A stretch of DNA of 64,000 nt from Gemmatimonadaceae bacterium (GCA_020851035.1 JADZDM010000005.1:527049-591048); one strand, 5' to 3'. Shown: positions 43,916 to 53,303, counted from the first letter of the stretch. The notes: generated from the letters alone by a model not told the origin. A program made the numbers and translations.

Positions 43916-46597
43916 GTGCGAGCTCCGTTCCGCATCACCGCAGTCGCCGCCGCCGCGCTGCTCGCACATTCCGCGCCCCGCGCGGTGAGTGCACAGCCAG
44001 GCGCCGTGCCGCTCCACGACATCTCCACGGCGCTCGGCACCACCGCCCGTGTGCTCATGATCGGCGCCCACCCCGACGACGAGGACACGCAGCTCCTCGG
44101 CTGGCTGGCGCGTGGCGCGAAGGTCGATGCGGCGTACCTCTCGCTCACCCGCGGTGACGGCGGCCAGAACGCCATCGGCAACGACCTGGGCGAGGGGCTC
44201 GGCGCCGTCCGCACCGAGGAGCTGCTCGCCGCGCGCCGCATCGACGGCGCACGCCAGTTCTTCACACGCGCCTACGACTTCGGATTCTCCAAGACGGCCG
44301 AGGAGACCTACCGGCACTGGCCGAAGGACTCCGTGTTCGGAGACGTGGTGCGCATCGTGCGGGCGTTCCGGCCACACGTGATCATCGCGGTGTTCAGCGG
44401 GACGCCCCGCGACGGACACGGACACCACCAGGTGTCGGGGATGCTCGCGAAGGAGGCGTACGAGGCCAGCATGGACACCGTCCGCTTTCCCGTGCGCACG
44501 TACGGCGCGCCCTGGACGGCCGGCAAGTTCTATCGAGCCGCACGCTTCAACGCGGCCGGTGCCACCCTCCGGATGGACGTCGGCACGTACGACCCGATCC
44601 GCGGCGAGGGGCTGGGCGAGATCGCGGGGCAGAGCCGCAGCCAGCATCGCAGCCAGGGTTTCGGCGTGGCGCAGCCGCGCGGCGTGGTCACCGACTACGT
44701 GCGCCGCGAGGCCACGCGCCTCAACCCCGACGTCGAGGCCACCCGCGAAACGTCGATCTTCGACGGGTTCGACCCGACGCTCGCGCGGTTCGGCGCCGTC
44801 ACGCTCGCGCCGCAACGGCCGGCCCTCGACAGCCTGCGCACGGTGCTGGCGGCGCTGCGCGCACAGGTGGATGCCGTGACCCCGTGGACCGCGCTTCCGC
44901 GCATCGACCTCGCCCGCCGGCTGCTGGATCGCTGGTGCACCGCCGGCAACCCGGCACGCAGCGGCGCCTGTCGTGGCGAGGATCCCGTGCCCGATGGCGT
45001 CAATCAGGCCGACGCCGACCTGCTCATGAGCGCCGCGCGCACCTTCGGGCAGCTGCAGCGGCTGGCGGAAGTGTCGAGCGGCCTGATGCTGGAGGCCACC
45101 GTCACCCGCGAACGCATTGCCGAGGGTGACACGGCGTCGTTCACGGTGCGCATCACGAACCGCAGCCCGTTCGTGGCGCGCGTGTCGGTCTTCACGCCCA
45201 GCGGCGCGGCCGCCACCGCGCCGCGCGACACCATCGCCCCCGGCGAGGCCTACGTCACCACGCTTCCGCTCCCGTCGTATCCGCGCTCGGCCCCCTGGTG
45301 GATCCGCACGCGCGCCGACTCCAGCCTGGCCACACTCGGCAACGAGATCGTGGAGCCGGTGGCACGTGCCGGCGACATGTTCGTGGAGCCCGCCTCGACC
45401 CTCGACGAGGCGGCACGCAGCGCCGGCCCCACCGCATCGGTGCCCGCCGTGGTCAACGGCGTGCCGGTGCAGCTCACGGCACCCATCACCTGGCGCCGCA
45501 TCGACGAGGTGAATGGCCAGATCGACAGCCCCGTGATGTCGGTGCCTCGGGTGGCGGTGACGATCGATGGTGGGCAGGCCGGCTACGTGCGCGCCGGCGT
45601 GCCGTTCACCCGCGTGGTGACGGTGCGCGTGGTGGCACAGGGGCCCGTGGATGGCCCCGTCACCGTGCGCCTGCAGTGGCCGCGGGGTGTGGCCAGCGAC
45701 AGCGCCACACGACAGGTGACGCTCGTGCCGGGTGCCGAGACGGCGGTGCCGTTCACGCTGCGTGGCACACTCGTCCCCGGACGGCATGTGATGACGGCCA
45801 CGGTGCAGGCCACCGTCGGCGGTGCAACCACGACGTACGCCACCGGCTATCAGCGCATCGAGTATCCGCACATCCGCGCCCAGCACCTCTACCGTCCCGC
45901 CGCGGTGGCGCTCGAGGCCGTGGGCACCGGCGCGATGCCGCGAGGCCTGGTCGGCTACATCGACGGGCTCGCGGACAATGTCGCGCCGGCGCTCTCGCAA
46001 CTCGGTGCAACCGTCGAGAAGCTCCCCGCGACCGCGATCACGCCAGCCGCGCTGTCTCGCTTCGCGGTGATCGTGGTCGGTCCGCGCGCACTCGAGGCGC
46101 AGCCGGCGCTCGCCTCGCGCATGCCGGCGCTGCACGCGTGGGTGCGCACCGGCGGCACGATGATCGTGCAGTACCAGCAGGCCGACATCGCGCGGCCCGG
46201 CATGGCGCCGTTCCCGCTCACCTTCGCGCGACCCGCCGCCCGTGTGACCGAGGAGGATGCGGCCGTGCGCGTGCTGAACCCGGCCAGCCGCCTGCTCACC
46301 GTCCCGAACCGCATCGAACCGTCGGACTGGAACGGCTGGGTGCAGGAACGGGCCACGTACATGCCCACCACCGCCGACTCGAACTACGCCACCGTGCTCG
46401 GCATGCACGACGGTGACGAGGCGGAGAACGCGAATGCGCTGCTCACCGCGCGGATCGGCAAGGGCACGTACGTGTTCACGACGCTGGCGCTCTTCCGCCA
46501 GCTTCCCGCCGGCGTGCCGGGTGCGGCGCGCATCGTCGTGAACATCCTCAACGCCGGCTCGTCTGCCCCGGCACCGAAGCGGCGCCCGGTGCCGTGA
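43916..46597 (+). CDS. Secreted PIG-L/LmbE-family deacetylase
   Basis: An 893-residue exported zinc deacetylase. The GTG at 43916 follows the sucA stop by three bases and starts a signal peptide ending near residue 27 (AVSAQPGAVP). The PIG-L metal site is present: GAHPDDED with H52, D54 and D55, then GHGHHQ at 167-172. Residues 300-600 hold an NEW3-like/Ig-like region, and residues 640-890 resemble a glutamine-amidotransferase-like domain (FAVIVVGPRALEAQPALASR). Family members remove N-acetyl from GlcNAc-like substrates; this one probably acts on an extracellular glycan. Being three bases from sucA, it may share its message. Its end overlaps the convergent GH95 gene by 50 bases. Confidence 0.88.
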   Translation: MRAPFRITAVAAAALLAHSAPRAVSAQPGAVPLHDISTALGTTARVLMIGAHPDDEDTQLLGWLARGAKVDAAYLSLTRGDGGQNAIGNDLGEGLGAVRTEELLAARRIDGARQFFTRAYDFGFSKTAEETYRHWPKDSVFGDVVRIVRAFRPHVIIAVFSGTPRDGHGHHQVSGMLAKEAYEASMDTVRFPVRTYGAPWTAGKFYRAARFNAAGATLRMDVGTYDPIRGEGLGEIAGQSRSQHRSQGFGVAQPRGVVTDYVRREATRLNPDVEATRETSIFDGFDPTLARFGAVTLAPQRPALDSLRTVLAALRAQVDAVTPWTALPRIDLARRLLDRWCTAGNPARSGACRGEDPVPDGVNQADADLLMSAARTFGQLQRLAEVSSGLMLEATVTRERIAEGDTASFTVRITNRSPFVARVSVFTPSGAAATAPRDTIAPGEAYVTTLPLPSYPRSAPWWIRTRADSSLATLGNEIVEPVARAGDMFVEPASTLDEAARSAGPTASVPAVVNGVPVQLTAPITWRRIDEVNGQIDSPVMSVPRVAVTIDGGQAGYVRAGVPFTRVVTVRVVAQGPVDGPVTVRLQWPRGVASDSATRQVTLVPGAETAVPFTLRGTLVPGRHVMTATVQATVGGATTTYATGYQRIEYPHIRAQHLYRPAAVALEAVGTGAMPRGLVGYIDGLADNVAPALSQLGATVEKLPATAITPAALSRFAVIVVGPRALEAQPALASRMPALHAWVRTGGTMIVQYQQADIARPGMAPFPLTFARPAARVTEEDAAVRVLNPASRLLTVPNRIEPSDWNGWVQERATYMPTTADSNYATVLGMHDGDEAENANALLTARIGKGTYVFTTLALFRQLPAGVPGAARIVVNILNAGSSAPAPKRRPVP

Positions 46598-49055
46598 GCC
46601 GTGCGGCTGCGCGCACCTCGTACCGCCGGCCGGCACTCGCGGCGAACTCGATCGTGCCGGCGTCCACCCGCGTGATGCGCACGCGCTGACCGTCCGCGGT
46701 CACGGTCGTCCCGGCGCCGGCCGCAATCCGGCACCGCCGCGTGACGCCCGCCAGCACGCTCGCCGTCGTCACCCGGCCACCCGCCCACGTCACGTCGATC
46801 GTGAAGCCGCCACGAGCGCGGAGCCCGCGCACGCGACCCTCCGACCACTCGGCGGGCAGTGCCGGCAGCAGCCGGATCACGTCCTGGTGTGACTGGACCA
46901 GCATCTCCGCGATGGCGGCAGTGGCACCGAGATTCCCGTCCACCTGCAACGCACGGCCGCATAGTGAGAACAGCGTGGGCAGCGACGACTTCGTGAGCAG
47001 CGCGCGGAGCTGCGCCAGCGAGGCCTCACCGTCACGGAGGCGTGCGCGCAGCCCCATCTTCCACGCATACGACCATCCACACCCACCGGTGCCGCGCCGG
47101 TCCAGCGTGACGGCGGCCGCGGCAGCGAGTGCGGGTGTGCCCTCGGGTGTGATCTCGCTGCCGGGATACAGCCCCCAGAGTCCCGAGAGATGCCGGTGCT
47201 GCGGCTCCAGGTCCTCCCAGTCCTCCAGCCACTCCTGCAACTGGCCGTGCCGGCCCACCTGGTTCGGGGCCAGTCGTGCACGCGCCGCACGTGACTCGGC
47301 CACCAGCGGCGCATCGGTGCCGAGTGTGGTGGCAGCGTCCGCGAACGCACCGAGCAGGTCCCGGATGATGTGCATGTCCATGGTCGGGCCGGCAGCCATG
47401 GTGCGCGCGGTCAGCGTGATGCCGCTCGTCTCGTCGAAGAACTCGCCGTTGCCCGGCCACGCCGGATAGTTCTCGGGTGAGTTCGACGGCGCGGTCACCA
47501 GCCAGCCCGTGCGCGGGTGCGGCACCAGCACGTCCAGCAGGAAGCGCACCTGGTCTCGCAGCAGCGGGTACATCCGCCGCAGGTCCGCAGTGTCGGCCGA
47601 GAACCGGTAGCGCTCGTAGAGGTTCGTCATCAGCCATGCGCCGCCGACGGGCCACGCCCCCCACGATGGACCATCCATCGGGGCGGCGGCGCGCCAGAGA
47701 TCGGTGTTCTGGTGCAGAACCCAGCCGCGCGCGCCCCAGTGCTCACGCGCCGTCTCGGCCCCCGTCTGCGACACGTCGCGCACCAGCGACTCCAGCGGCT
47801 CCACCAGCTCACCGAGATTGCCCGTCTCGGCGGGCCAGTAGTTCATCGGGAGGTTGATGTTGATGGTGTACTTGGCGTCCCACCACGGATTGGGGTTGTC
47901 GTTCCAGATGCCCTGCAGGTTGGCCGCCTGTGTTCCCGGTCGTGAGCTGCCGATCAGCAGGTAGCGGCCGAACTGGTAGAGCAGTGCGGCCAGCGCGGGA
48001 TCCGGAGCGCCCGCGAAGCGTGCGACCCGTTCGTCCGTCGGGAGCGCCGTGACCTCCGGCGCGGCGGCGCCCAGTTCGAGCTGCACCCGGTTGAACCACC
48101 GCTGGTGCTCGGTCACGTGATCGTGCAGCATGGCGCCCCAGCTGCGGTCCGTCGCGCGATCGAGCACGGTGCGCACCCGCTCGGCCGGGTTGCCGCTCAC
48201 GTCGTGGTAGTTCACGAAACTGGTGGCCGCGGCGAGCACGATCGTGACGGTGTCGGCGTCCCGCACCTGCAGGGTGCGGTAGTCCACGGCAACGGTGCCG
48301 CGCGCATTGGCGGTCCGTGCCCGGAGCTGCGCCTCGTACGTCAGCCGACCAGTGATCCCGAGGTAGTCGGAGTTCTTGCCGGTGAGGCGCAATGCGGCAG
48401 GCGCGACGCCATCCATCCGGAAGTAGTCGGTGCCGTAGTTCGAGTGCGCCGGGTTCCGCACACCGTGCAACGTGGCGGAGAATGACAACGCACCCGCGCG
48501 GCTGGCGGTGAGGCGCATCACGATCGCCTGGTCGGGTGCACTCGCGAACACCTCGCGCGTGTATCGCACGCCGCGTGACTCGTACGTCACCCGCGCGAGG
48601 GCGGAGTCCAGCACGAGCGTGCGCCGGTAGGCAGTGATGCTGTCGTGTTGCGGAAAGGTGAGGAGCAGGTCACCCAGCGGCTGGTACTTCATCTGCTCGA
48701 ACGGCCTCCCCATCATCGTGCGCCCGAACAGGTCGTGGGCGCGGGGCACGTCACCCGCGAAGAGCAGGCGCCGGATCTCCGGCAGCGCGCCGGCCGCACC
48801 CTTCACCACCGGGTTGTACGGTCCGCCGGTCCAGAGCGTCTCCTCGTTGAGTTGCAGGTGCTCCACGGCGGTGCCGCCGAACACCATTGCACCCAGTCGC
48901 CCGTTGCCGACGGGCAGCGCCCGGTTCCACTCCGTCGCCGGCTGGCGGAACCAGATGGCGAGAGGTGACGGCCGCGCCTGCGCGGCGAGCGAGCCTGCCG
49001 TCGCGGCGGAGAGGAACGAGGCGGCGAGCAGGATGCGAAGCGTGGAACGAGTCAC
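46548..49055 (-). CDS. Glycoside hydrolase family 95 (alpha-L-fucosidase/galactosidase type)
   Basis: An 835-residue secreted glycosidase. GTG 49055 begins a signal peptide (LLAASFLSAATAGSLAAQ); the open frame upstream has no similarity. The N-terminal beta-sandwich holds WNRALPVGNGRLGAMVFGG and LQLNEETLWTGGPYNP. The (alpha/alpha)6 barrel carries AANLQGIWNDNPNPWWDAKY, INLPMNYWPAETGNL and WPVGGAWLMTNLYERYRF, the core GH95 signatures. The C-terminal beta domain ends near ASAGRRYEVRAAARL. Its reaction is probably removal of alpha-linked fucose from extracellular glycans. Its 3' end overlaps that of the PIG-L gene. Monocistronic. Confidence 0.93.
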   Translation of the reverse strand: MTRSTLRILLAASFLSAATAGSLAAQARPSPLAIWFRQPATEWNRALPVGNGRLGAMVFGGTAVEHLQLNEETLWTGGPYNPVVKGAAGALPEIRRLLFAGDVPRAHDLFGRTMMGRPFEQMKYQPLGDLLLTFPQHDSITAYRRTLVLDSALARVTYESRGVRYTREVFASAPDQAIVMRLTASRAGALSFSATLHGVRNPAHSNYGTDYFRMDGVAPAALRLTGKNSDYLGITGRLTYEAQLRARTANARGTVAVDYRTLQVRDADTVTIVLAAATSFVNYHDVSGNPAERVRTVLDRATDRSWGAMLHDHVTEHQRWFNRVQLELGAAAPEVTALPTDERVARFAGAPDPALAALLYQFGRYLLIGSSRPGTQAANLQGIWNDNPNPWWDAKYTININLPMNYWPAETGNLGELVEPLESLVRDVSQTGAETAREHWGARGWVLHQNTDLWRAAAPMDGPSWGAWPVGGAWLMTNLYERYRFSADTADLRRMYPLLRDQVRFLLDVLVPHPRTGWLVTAPSNSPENYPAWPGNGEFFDETSGITLTARTMAAGPTMDMHIIRDLLGAFADAATTLGTDAPLVAESRAARARLAPNQVGRHGQLQEWLEDWEDLEPQHRHLSGLWGLYPGSEITPEGTPALAAAAAVTLDRRGTGGCGWSYAWKMGLRARLRDGEASLAQLRALLTKSSLPTLFSLCGRALQVDGNLGATAAIAEMLVQSHQDVIRLLPALPAEWSEGRVRGLRARGGFTIDVTWAGGRVTTASVLAGVTRRCRIAAGAGTTVTADGQRVRITRVDAGTIEFAASAGRRYEVRAAARLTAPGAASVPGQTSRR

Positions 49056-49123
49056 GCGAAGGCCCCTCGTGTGATGGTGGTCAGGCACTCGCGCAGGCAT
49101 CGGCGGCCCACCGCACGGGTGAT

Positions 49124-49534
49124 TCATGCGCGGCGTGGCCTGGTCGGCGTGGTGACCGCGCTGCCGTCGAGTACGGCAAGGAGCTTCCGCGCCGCCACCT
49201 GGCGGTACCCGTCCTCCAGCAGTTCGCGGACTGCCGACCAGGGCGGCCGGCGGTCCAGCCAGACGCCGACCCATCCGCCGGGGCCAACGTAGGGTGGGCT
49301 GAAGTAGCGATCCGGGTCCGAGGCGATCAGCAGCCGCTGGTTCTCCGGCATCGCCTTGATCCACGCCGCCGGCCGCCCGGCACCGTGGTGTGTGGACGCG
49401 CTCGCGAACATCGCGAAGAGCTTTCCCTCACCCGCCCGGAAGGTGGGCTCGCCCCACGCCTCCTTCTCGGTGGCTGACGGCAACGCGAGGCAGAGCGCGC
49501 GGAACTTCGGCAGGGGATCGGCGGGCACGGTCAC
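49124..49534 (-). CDS. MmcQ/YjbR-family protein
   Basis: A 136-residue protein of the MmcQ/YjbR (CyaY-like fold) family, opening FRALCLALPSATEKEAWGEP and containing TFRAGEGKLFAMFAS, PENQRLLIASDPDRYFSPPY and GWVGVWLDRRP, all typical. The start is GTG 49534, with GGGAG directly upstream. These proteins are small and widespread, once predicted as DNA-binding, with unproven function. It is 69 bases downstream of the GH95 start region on the same strand but precedes it, so the two could share an upstream promoter. Confidence 0.9.
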   Translation of the reverse strand: MTVPADPLPKFRALCLALPSATEKEAWGEPTFRAGEGKLFAMFASASTHHGAGRPAAWIKAMPENQRLLIASDPDRYFSPPYVGPGGWVGVWLDRRPPWSAVRELLEDGYRQVAARKLLAVLDGSAVTTPTRPRRA

Positions 49535-49665
49535 TCCCGGGCGAGGGGCGAGAGACGGATCGGGGCAGGGGGCAGCGAAAAACTCCCCCCGCAGCGCCGG
49601 CTGGCGCCAGTGCGTTCCGGAAGGCAGTGTCCAAACAGACCACCCCCGCCCACCCCGGAGCCTCG

Positions 49666-51183
49666 ATGTCCCGTGTTCGACCCCTGATCCTCCTGGCGCT
49701 CGTCGCCAGTGCGCTCGGTGCGCAGGTCAGCCCCACCAACGGTGTCACCCACGGCCAGCGCGTCCGGCGCCTGGCCATCCGCAACGCCCTCGTCATCGAC
49801 GGCAACGGCACCCCCGCCCGCGGTCCGATGGACATCATCGTCGAGGGCAACACCATCGCCGAGATCGTATCGCTCGATCCCGTCGCGCTCCGTGCCGGTC
49901 GCAGCCGCCGCCCGGCCGCCGATGCCGAGATCGATGCCAGCGGCAAGTACGTGCTGCCCGGCCTGATCAATGCCCACGCCCACATCCAGTCGAACCGCAG
50001 CGGCCAGTCCATGGGCGGCTTCGACTACAACAACAAGATCTGGCTCGCCAACGGCATCACCACCGTGCGCGAGGTCGGCGCCGAGAGCGAGTCGCTGAGC
50101 GTGGTGATGCGCGGCCGGTCACAACGCGGCGAGATCGTCGCCCCACGCATGTTCATCTACCCGTTCTTCGACCGCGGCAACATCAACACGCCGGCCGAGG
50201 CACGCGCCCGCGTGCAGCAGATGAAGAAGCTCGGTGTGGACGGGATCAAGATCGGCGGCATCCAGCGTGACCTGATGGAGGCGATGGAGGACGAGGCCCA
50301 CAAGCTCGGCCTGCGCATCGCGCACCACGTCGGCGTGGAGGAGACCAACGCCTGGGACGACGTGAAGTTCGGCACCACCAGCATCGAGCACTGGTACGGC
50401 ATCCCCGACGCCGCCATCCCGAACCTGCGCCAGAACTTCCCCAGCGACTACAACTACTCCGACGAGACCGACCGCTTCCGCTGGGCGGGCCGGCTCTGGC
50501 GCGAGGCCGATCCGGTCATCCTCGACTCGCTCTTCACGGCGATGGTGAAGGCGAAGGTGGCCTGGGTGCCCACGATGGACATCTACGAGGCCAGCCGCGA
50601 CCTGCAGCGCGCGCAGAACCAGCCCTGGTTCCGCGACTACCTGCACCCGTCGCTCGCCAACTACTTCAAGCCCGACCCGGCCAACCACGGCAGCTACTTC
50701 ATCGGCTGGAGCAGCACCGACGAGGTGTACTGGAAGGAGAACTACCGCATCTGGATGGACGCGCTGCGCCGCTTCGAGCGGAAGGGCGGCATCATCGGCT
50801 GTGGCGACGACGCCGGCTTCATCTACGAGCTGTACGGCTTCGCCTACGTGCGCGAGATGGAGCTGCACGCCGAGGCGGGGTTCCATCCGCTGAAGGTCAT
50901 CGAGCACTGCACCGGCAACAACGCCCGCATCCTGGGGGAGGAGTCCCGCCTGGGCCGCATCCGGGTGGGGTGGCTGGCCGACCTGATCGTGGTGGACGGC
51001 AACCCGCTGGAGGACATCAAGGTGCTCTACGCCGGCGGCACCTCCGCCGTGCGTGAGGGGAAGGAGGTCCGGACGCTGGGCAGCGAGTGGATCATCAAGG
51101 ACGGCATTCCGTACAATGGACCACAGCTCCTGCGCGAGGTGAAGGCGATCGTGGACGCCGCCAAGCAGGCTGTGCGGCAGTAG
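49666..51183 (+). CDS. Exported amidohydrolase-family metalloenzyme
   Basis: A 505-residue secreted amidohydrolase. GGAG precedes ATG 49666, and residues 1-20 form a signal peptide (PLILLALVASALGAQV). The metal-binding strand is GLINAHAHIQS, with H104 and H106. Further conserved parts are GIRQ-like lysine region VDGIKIGGIQ, HHVGVEE (H after strand 5), and the end PLEDIKVLYAGG with LADLIVVDGNP, which closes the composite beta-sandwich. Gemmatimonadota carry many such exported imidazolonepropionase/dipeptidase-like enzymes with unknown substrates. It is followed by a secreted protein gene 121 bases on, on the same strand. Confidence 0.9.
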   Translation: MSRVRPLILLALVASALGAQVSPTNGVTHGQRVRRLAIRNALVIDGNGTPARGPMDIIVEGNTIAEIVSLDPVALRAGRSRRPAADAEIDASGKYVLPGLINAHAHIQSNRSGQSMGGFDYNNKIWLANGITTVREVGAESESLSVVMRGRSQRGEIVAPRMFIYPFFDRGNINTPAEARARVQQMKKLGVDGIKIGGIQRDLMEAMEDEAHKLGLRIAHHVGVEETNAWDDVKFGTTSIEHWYGIPDAAIPNLRQNFPSDYNYSDETDRFRWAGRLWREADPVILDSLFTAMVKAKVAWVPTMDIYEASRDLQRAQNQPWFRDYLHPSLANYFKPDPANHGSYFIGWSSTDEVYWKENYRIWMDALRRFERKGGIIGCGDDAGFIYELYGFAYVREMELHAEAGFHPLKVIEHCTGNNARILGEESRLGRIRVGWLADLIVVDGNPLEDIKVLYAGGTSAVREGKEVRTLGSEWIIKDGIPYNGPQLLREVKAIVDAAKQAVRQ

Positions 51184-51304
51184 GGCGTTGGATCGGGGCG
51201 GTGCCGCATGGGGGTCGGTGGCACCGCCGGTGTCTGGTCCAGTGGCCGCTGACGCCTGCGTCGGAGGCCGTCGCGCGCCGGAGACAACCATGGAGGAAGG
51301 CAGC

Positions 51305-51910
51305 ATGAACACGACAGGCAGTACGCGCCCGGGCACGAGGCGCCCGGTCCTGGTGGCCCTCGTGGCTGCCGGAGTCACCTCGGCCGGCTCGCTCGGCGCG
51401 CAGGTCAGCGAGGTGGCCCGCCGGCCGATCGCCGACGTCACGCACATCACGTTCGGGTCGCTCTGCGAGGATCGCTTCATCATCCGCAACGACGGCGGCA
51501 CCCCGGTGGCGCTGGAGTACGCGGTGACCAAGGGCACCGAGCACACGCCGCTCACGCTCGGCGCCCACGAGATCGTGGAGCTGGAGTCGCGGTCCAAGGA
51601 GGCGCTCGAGCTCTGGATGAACGGCCGGCTGGTGGCGAAGGCCGAAAAGGAAGACCGGAAGTGCAGCGACCTGCTGGGCGATCCCAGCGTAGCGGTCGCG
51701 CCGCTCGAGGTGCGCACGAAGAACGACCGCGATGAGCGCCGCGCCAACCCCAACATGCGCGTCGGACTCGGCGTGGGCTGGGGCAGCCCGTTCTACGATC
51801 CTTTCTACGGCCCCTTCGGCGGCTACGGTTGGGGCTACCGGCCCTACTACGCCGGGTTCTACGGCGTCCCGATCATCATCGGCGGCGGTCGCGGCGGTCG
51901 CCGGCGCTAG
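51305..51910 (+). CDS. Exported protein with Gly/Tyr/Phe/Pro-rich end
   Basis: A 201-residue secreted protein. Start ATG 51305 has GGAGGAAGG just upstream; an earlier in-frame ATG at 51290 lacks one. A signal peptide spans residues 12-34 (PVLVALVAAGVTSAGSLGAQ). The centre is beta-rich with two Cys. Residues 155-190 repeat short Gly/Tyr/Phe/Pro groups (FYDPFYGPFGGYGWGYRPYY), then end with Gly/Arg. No family recognised. Such aromatic-Gly tails are found on surface or matrix-associated proteins. Confidence 0.75.
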   Translation: MNTTGSTRPGTRRPVLVALVAAGVTSAGSLGAQVSEVARRPIADVTHITFGSLCEDRFIIRNDGGTPVALEYAVTKGTEHTPLTLGAHEIVELESRSKEALELWMNGRLVAKAEKEDRKCSDLLGDPSVAVAPLEVRTKNDRDERRANPNMRVGLGVGWGSPFYDPFYGPFGGYGWGYRPYYAGFYGVPIIIGGGRGGRRR

Positions 51911-51940
51911 CACTGCACCGTGTAGCGGCAACTGCAAGGG

Positions 51941-52116
51941 CAACTGCAACTGATGGACGACGAGACCACGGAGGTCACGGAGGCACGGAGAAGAGCAACT
52001 GACTTCCTGGAACTGCGCGCGCGTGGCCAACGCTGCCGCGCACACGCAGTTCCCAAAGGCCGTTCATGCTGTTCTCCGTGGCTCCGTGACCTCCGTGGTC
52101 TCGTTGTTGATCAGTT
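51941..52116. repeat. MITE-like element, copy A, with 33-bp inverted ends
   Basis: A 176-base stretch nearly identical to 53100-53275 with no gaps (about 12 differences). Its ends carry a 33-base inverted repeat, 51960-51992 against 52072-52104, with one mismatch and core CCACGGAGGTCACGGAG. The inner 79 bases carry no coding sign. The CACGGAG-rich ends resemble a widely scattered intergenic repeat type. It is preceded by a short AACTGC array (51927-51952). Confidence 0.9.
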
Positions 52117-52167
52117 TCAGATCTCCGTGCCCGACCGGAGCAGGTTCGAAGGCATCCTGTGAGAGAA

Positions 52168-52331
52168 GGAATCCGGTGACAGAAGAAATCCGGTGACAGT
52201 GCACTGACTACTGCGGAAATCCGGTGACAGTGCACTAGAAGAAATCCGGTGACAGTGCACTGATTCCTGCGTGCATCCACCCGTGGGAATCCGGTGACAG
52301 TGCACTGAATACTGCGTGCATCCACCCGTGA
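52168..52331. repeat. Short interspersed array with GGTGACAGTGCACT core
   Basis: Five copies of a 15-22 base unit (core ATCCGGTGACAG, usually followed by TGCACT) begin near 52168, 52186, 52215, 52241 and 52286. The spacers are 3-25 bases and not uniform. A 19-base CTGCGTGCATCCACCCGTG segment is present twice, at 52268 and 52313. No cas genes or uniform spacing, so it is not a CRISPR array. Confidence 0.85.
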
Positions 52332-52352
52332 GCGTACCCAGCGCACCGGCGG

Positions 52353-52976
52353 TCAGAGCTCGAGCGCCCTCGCGATGCTGCACGCCACCCGATCGTCGGC
52401 GCGGCCGACGTACCCGGGGAACGCACGGATCAGTTCCACCGCACGATCCGCGGTCTGCACCGTCGAGTGCCACCGTTCCACGGGAATCCGCCCCTGCTCG
52501 TCGCGCGGCCAGTGTCGCATCCCCTCGGCATGCTCCGCCGGATCCTCCATGAGCAGCTCCGGCTGGCACACGAATCCCAGGCTCTCCAGCAACGGGCGGA
52601 TCGGCTCCCGGTTCGCGGCCACCACCCGCGACTCGATGGTCGTCCCCGGGTGGAAGCGCAGCCAGTGTGCGAGGGACAGTGCCCCGATCAGTCGCATGAT
52701 CCCGGTGCGACGCAGGCGTTCGTGCACGATGCCACCGCCGAGCTGCGCCAGCCCGTCACAATCGTCGGCCGCTGCCGGCTGGATGTACGACGAGGTCAGC
52801 ACGCGCCCGGCTCCCCGCGTCTCCACGGTGCACACCAGCTGTCCACGCTCGCGGATCCGGTCGAGGTCCGCCACGGATCGCGTGTACAGGAACGGCCGCG
52901 GCACCGCGTAGAACGCCTCGAAGATGCGCGCCACGTCAGCCGGCGTCGCCAGCCGGATCTCGACCGGGTCGATCAT
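52353..52976 (-). CDS. GNAT-like acetyltransferase-fold protein
   Basis: A 207-residue protein starting at ATG 52976, which has GGGAGG eight bases upstream; the GTG at 52985 is too close to that site. The N-terminus (VEIRLATPADVARIFEAFY) is the common GNAT opening, and LGGGIVHERLRRTGIMRLI resembles the acetyl-CoA loop, though a clean Q/R-x-x-G-x-G/A is not evident. The region ESRVVAANREPIRPLLESLG and FVCQPEL follows the GNAT C-terminal pattern. The substrate is unknown. Both sides are flanked by the same MITE-like element. Confidence 0.65.
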   Translation of the reverse strand: MIDPVEIRLATPADVARIFEAFYAVPRPFLYTRSVADLDRIRERGQLVCTVETRGAGRVLTSSYIQPAAADDCDGLAQLGGGIVHERLRRTGIMRLIGALSLAHWLRFHPGTTIESRVVAANREPIRPLLESLGFVCQPELLMEDPAEHAEGMRHWPRDEQGRIPVERWHSTVQTADRAVELIRAFPGYVGRADDRVACSIARALEL

Positions 52977-53046
52977 CGCTGGCACCTCCCGCAGCAGTGG
53001 CGCCGTGGGGCGCGGGGATGGTCACGGTCACCAGAGCTGCTGTCGT

Positions 53047-53110
53047 GACTGCAACTGCAACTGCAGCGGCAACTGCGACTGCAACTGCAACTTCAACTTC
53101 AACTGCAACT
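53047..53110. repeat. AACTGC hexamer array
   Basis: About ten degenerate copies of a six-base unit (AACTGC, with GACTGC and AACTTC variants) directly abut copy B of the MITE-like element. A shorter version abuts copy A at 51927-51952. No coding significance. Confidence 0.8.
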
Positions 53111-53275
53111 GATGGACGACGAGACCACGGAGGTCACGGAGGCACGGAGGAGAACAACTGATTCTTTGGAACTGCGCGCGCCTGGTCAACGCTGCCGCGC
53201 ACACGCAGTTCCCAAAGGCAGTTCATGCTGTTCTCCGTGGCTCCGTGCCCTCCGTGGTCTCGCCGTTGATCAGTT
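53100..53275. repeat. MITE-like element, copy B
   Basis: Second copy of the element at 51941-52116, same orientation, offset by exactly 1159 bases. Its inverted ends are at about 53119-53151 and 53231-53263. The two copies bracket the GNAT gene. Confidence 0.9.
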
Positions 53276-53303
53276 CGAGGTCGCGGCGTTCAATCGGAGC
53301 TCG

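Noticed and set aside
41426..46636. A 1736-codon open frame antisense to sucA and the deacetylase gene
   Set aside because: The translation is low-complexity Arg/His/Ala/Gly with no motif, and both genes on the other strand are well supported. High GC makes long antisense frames common.
52168..52331. CRISPR array
   Set aside because: Units are spaced irregularly by 3-25 bases and total only five, with no cas genes.
52924..53112. Small plus-strand gene reading Cys/Asn repeats
   Set aside because: It reads through the hexamer repeat array and has no initiation signal, so it is noise.
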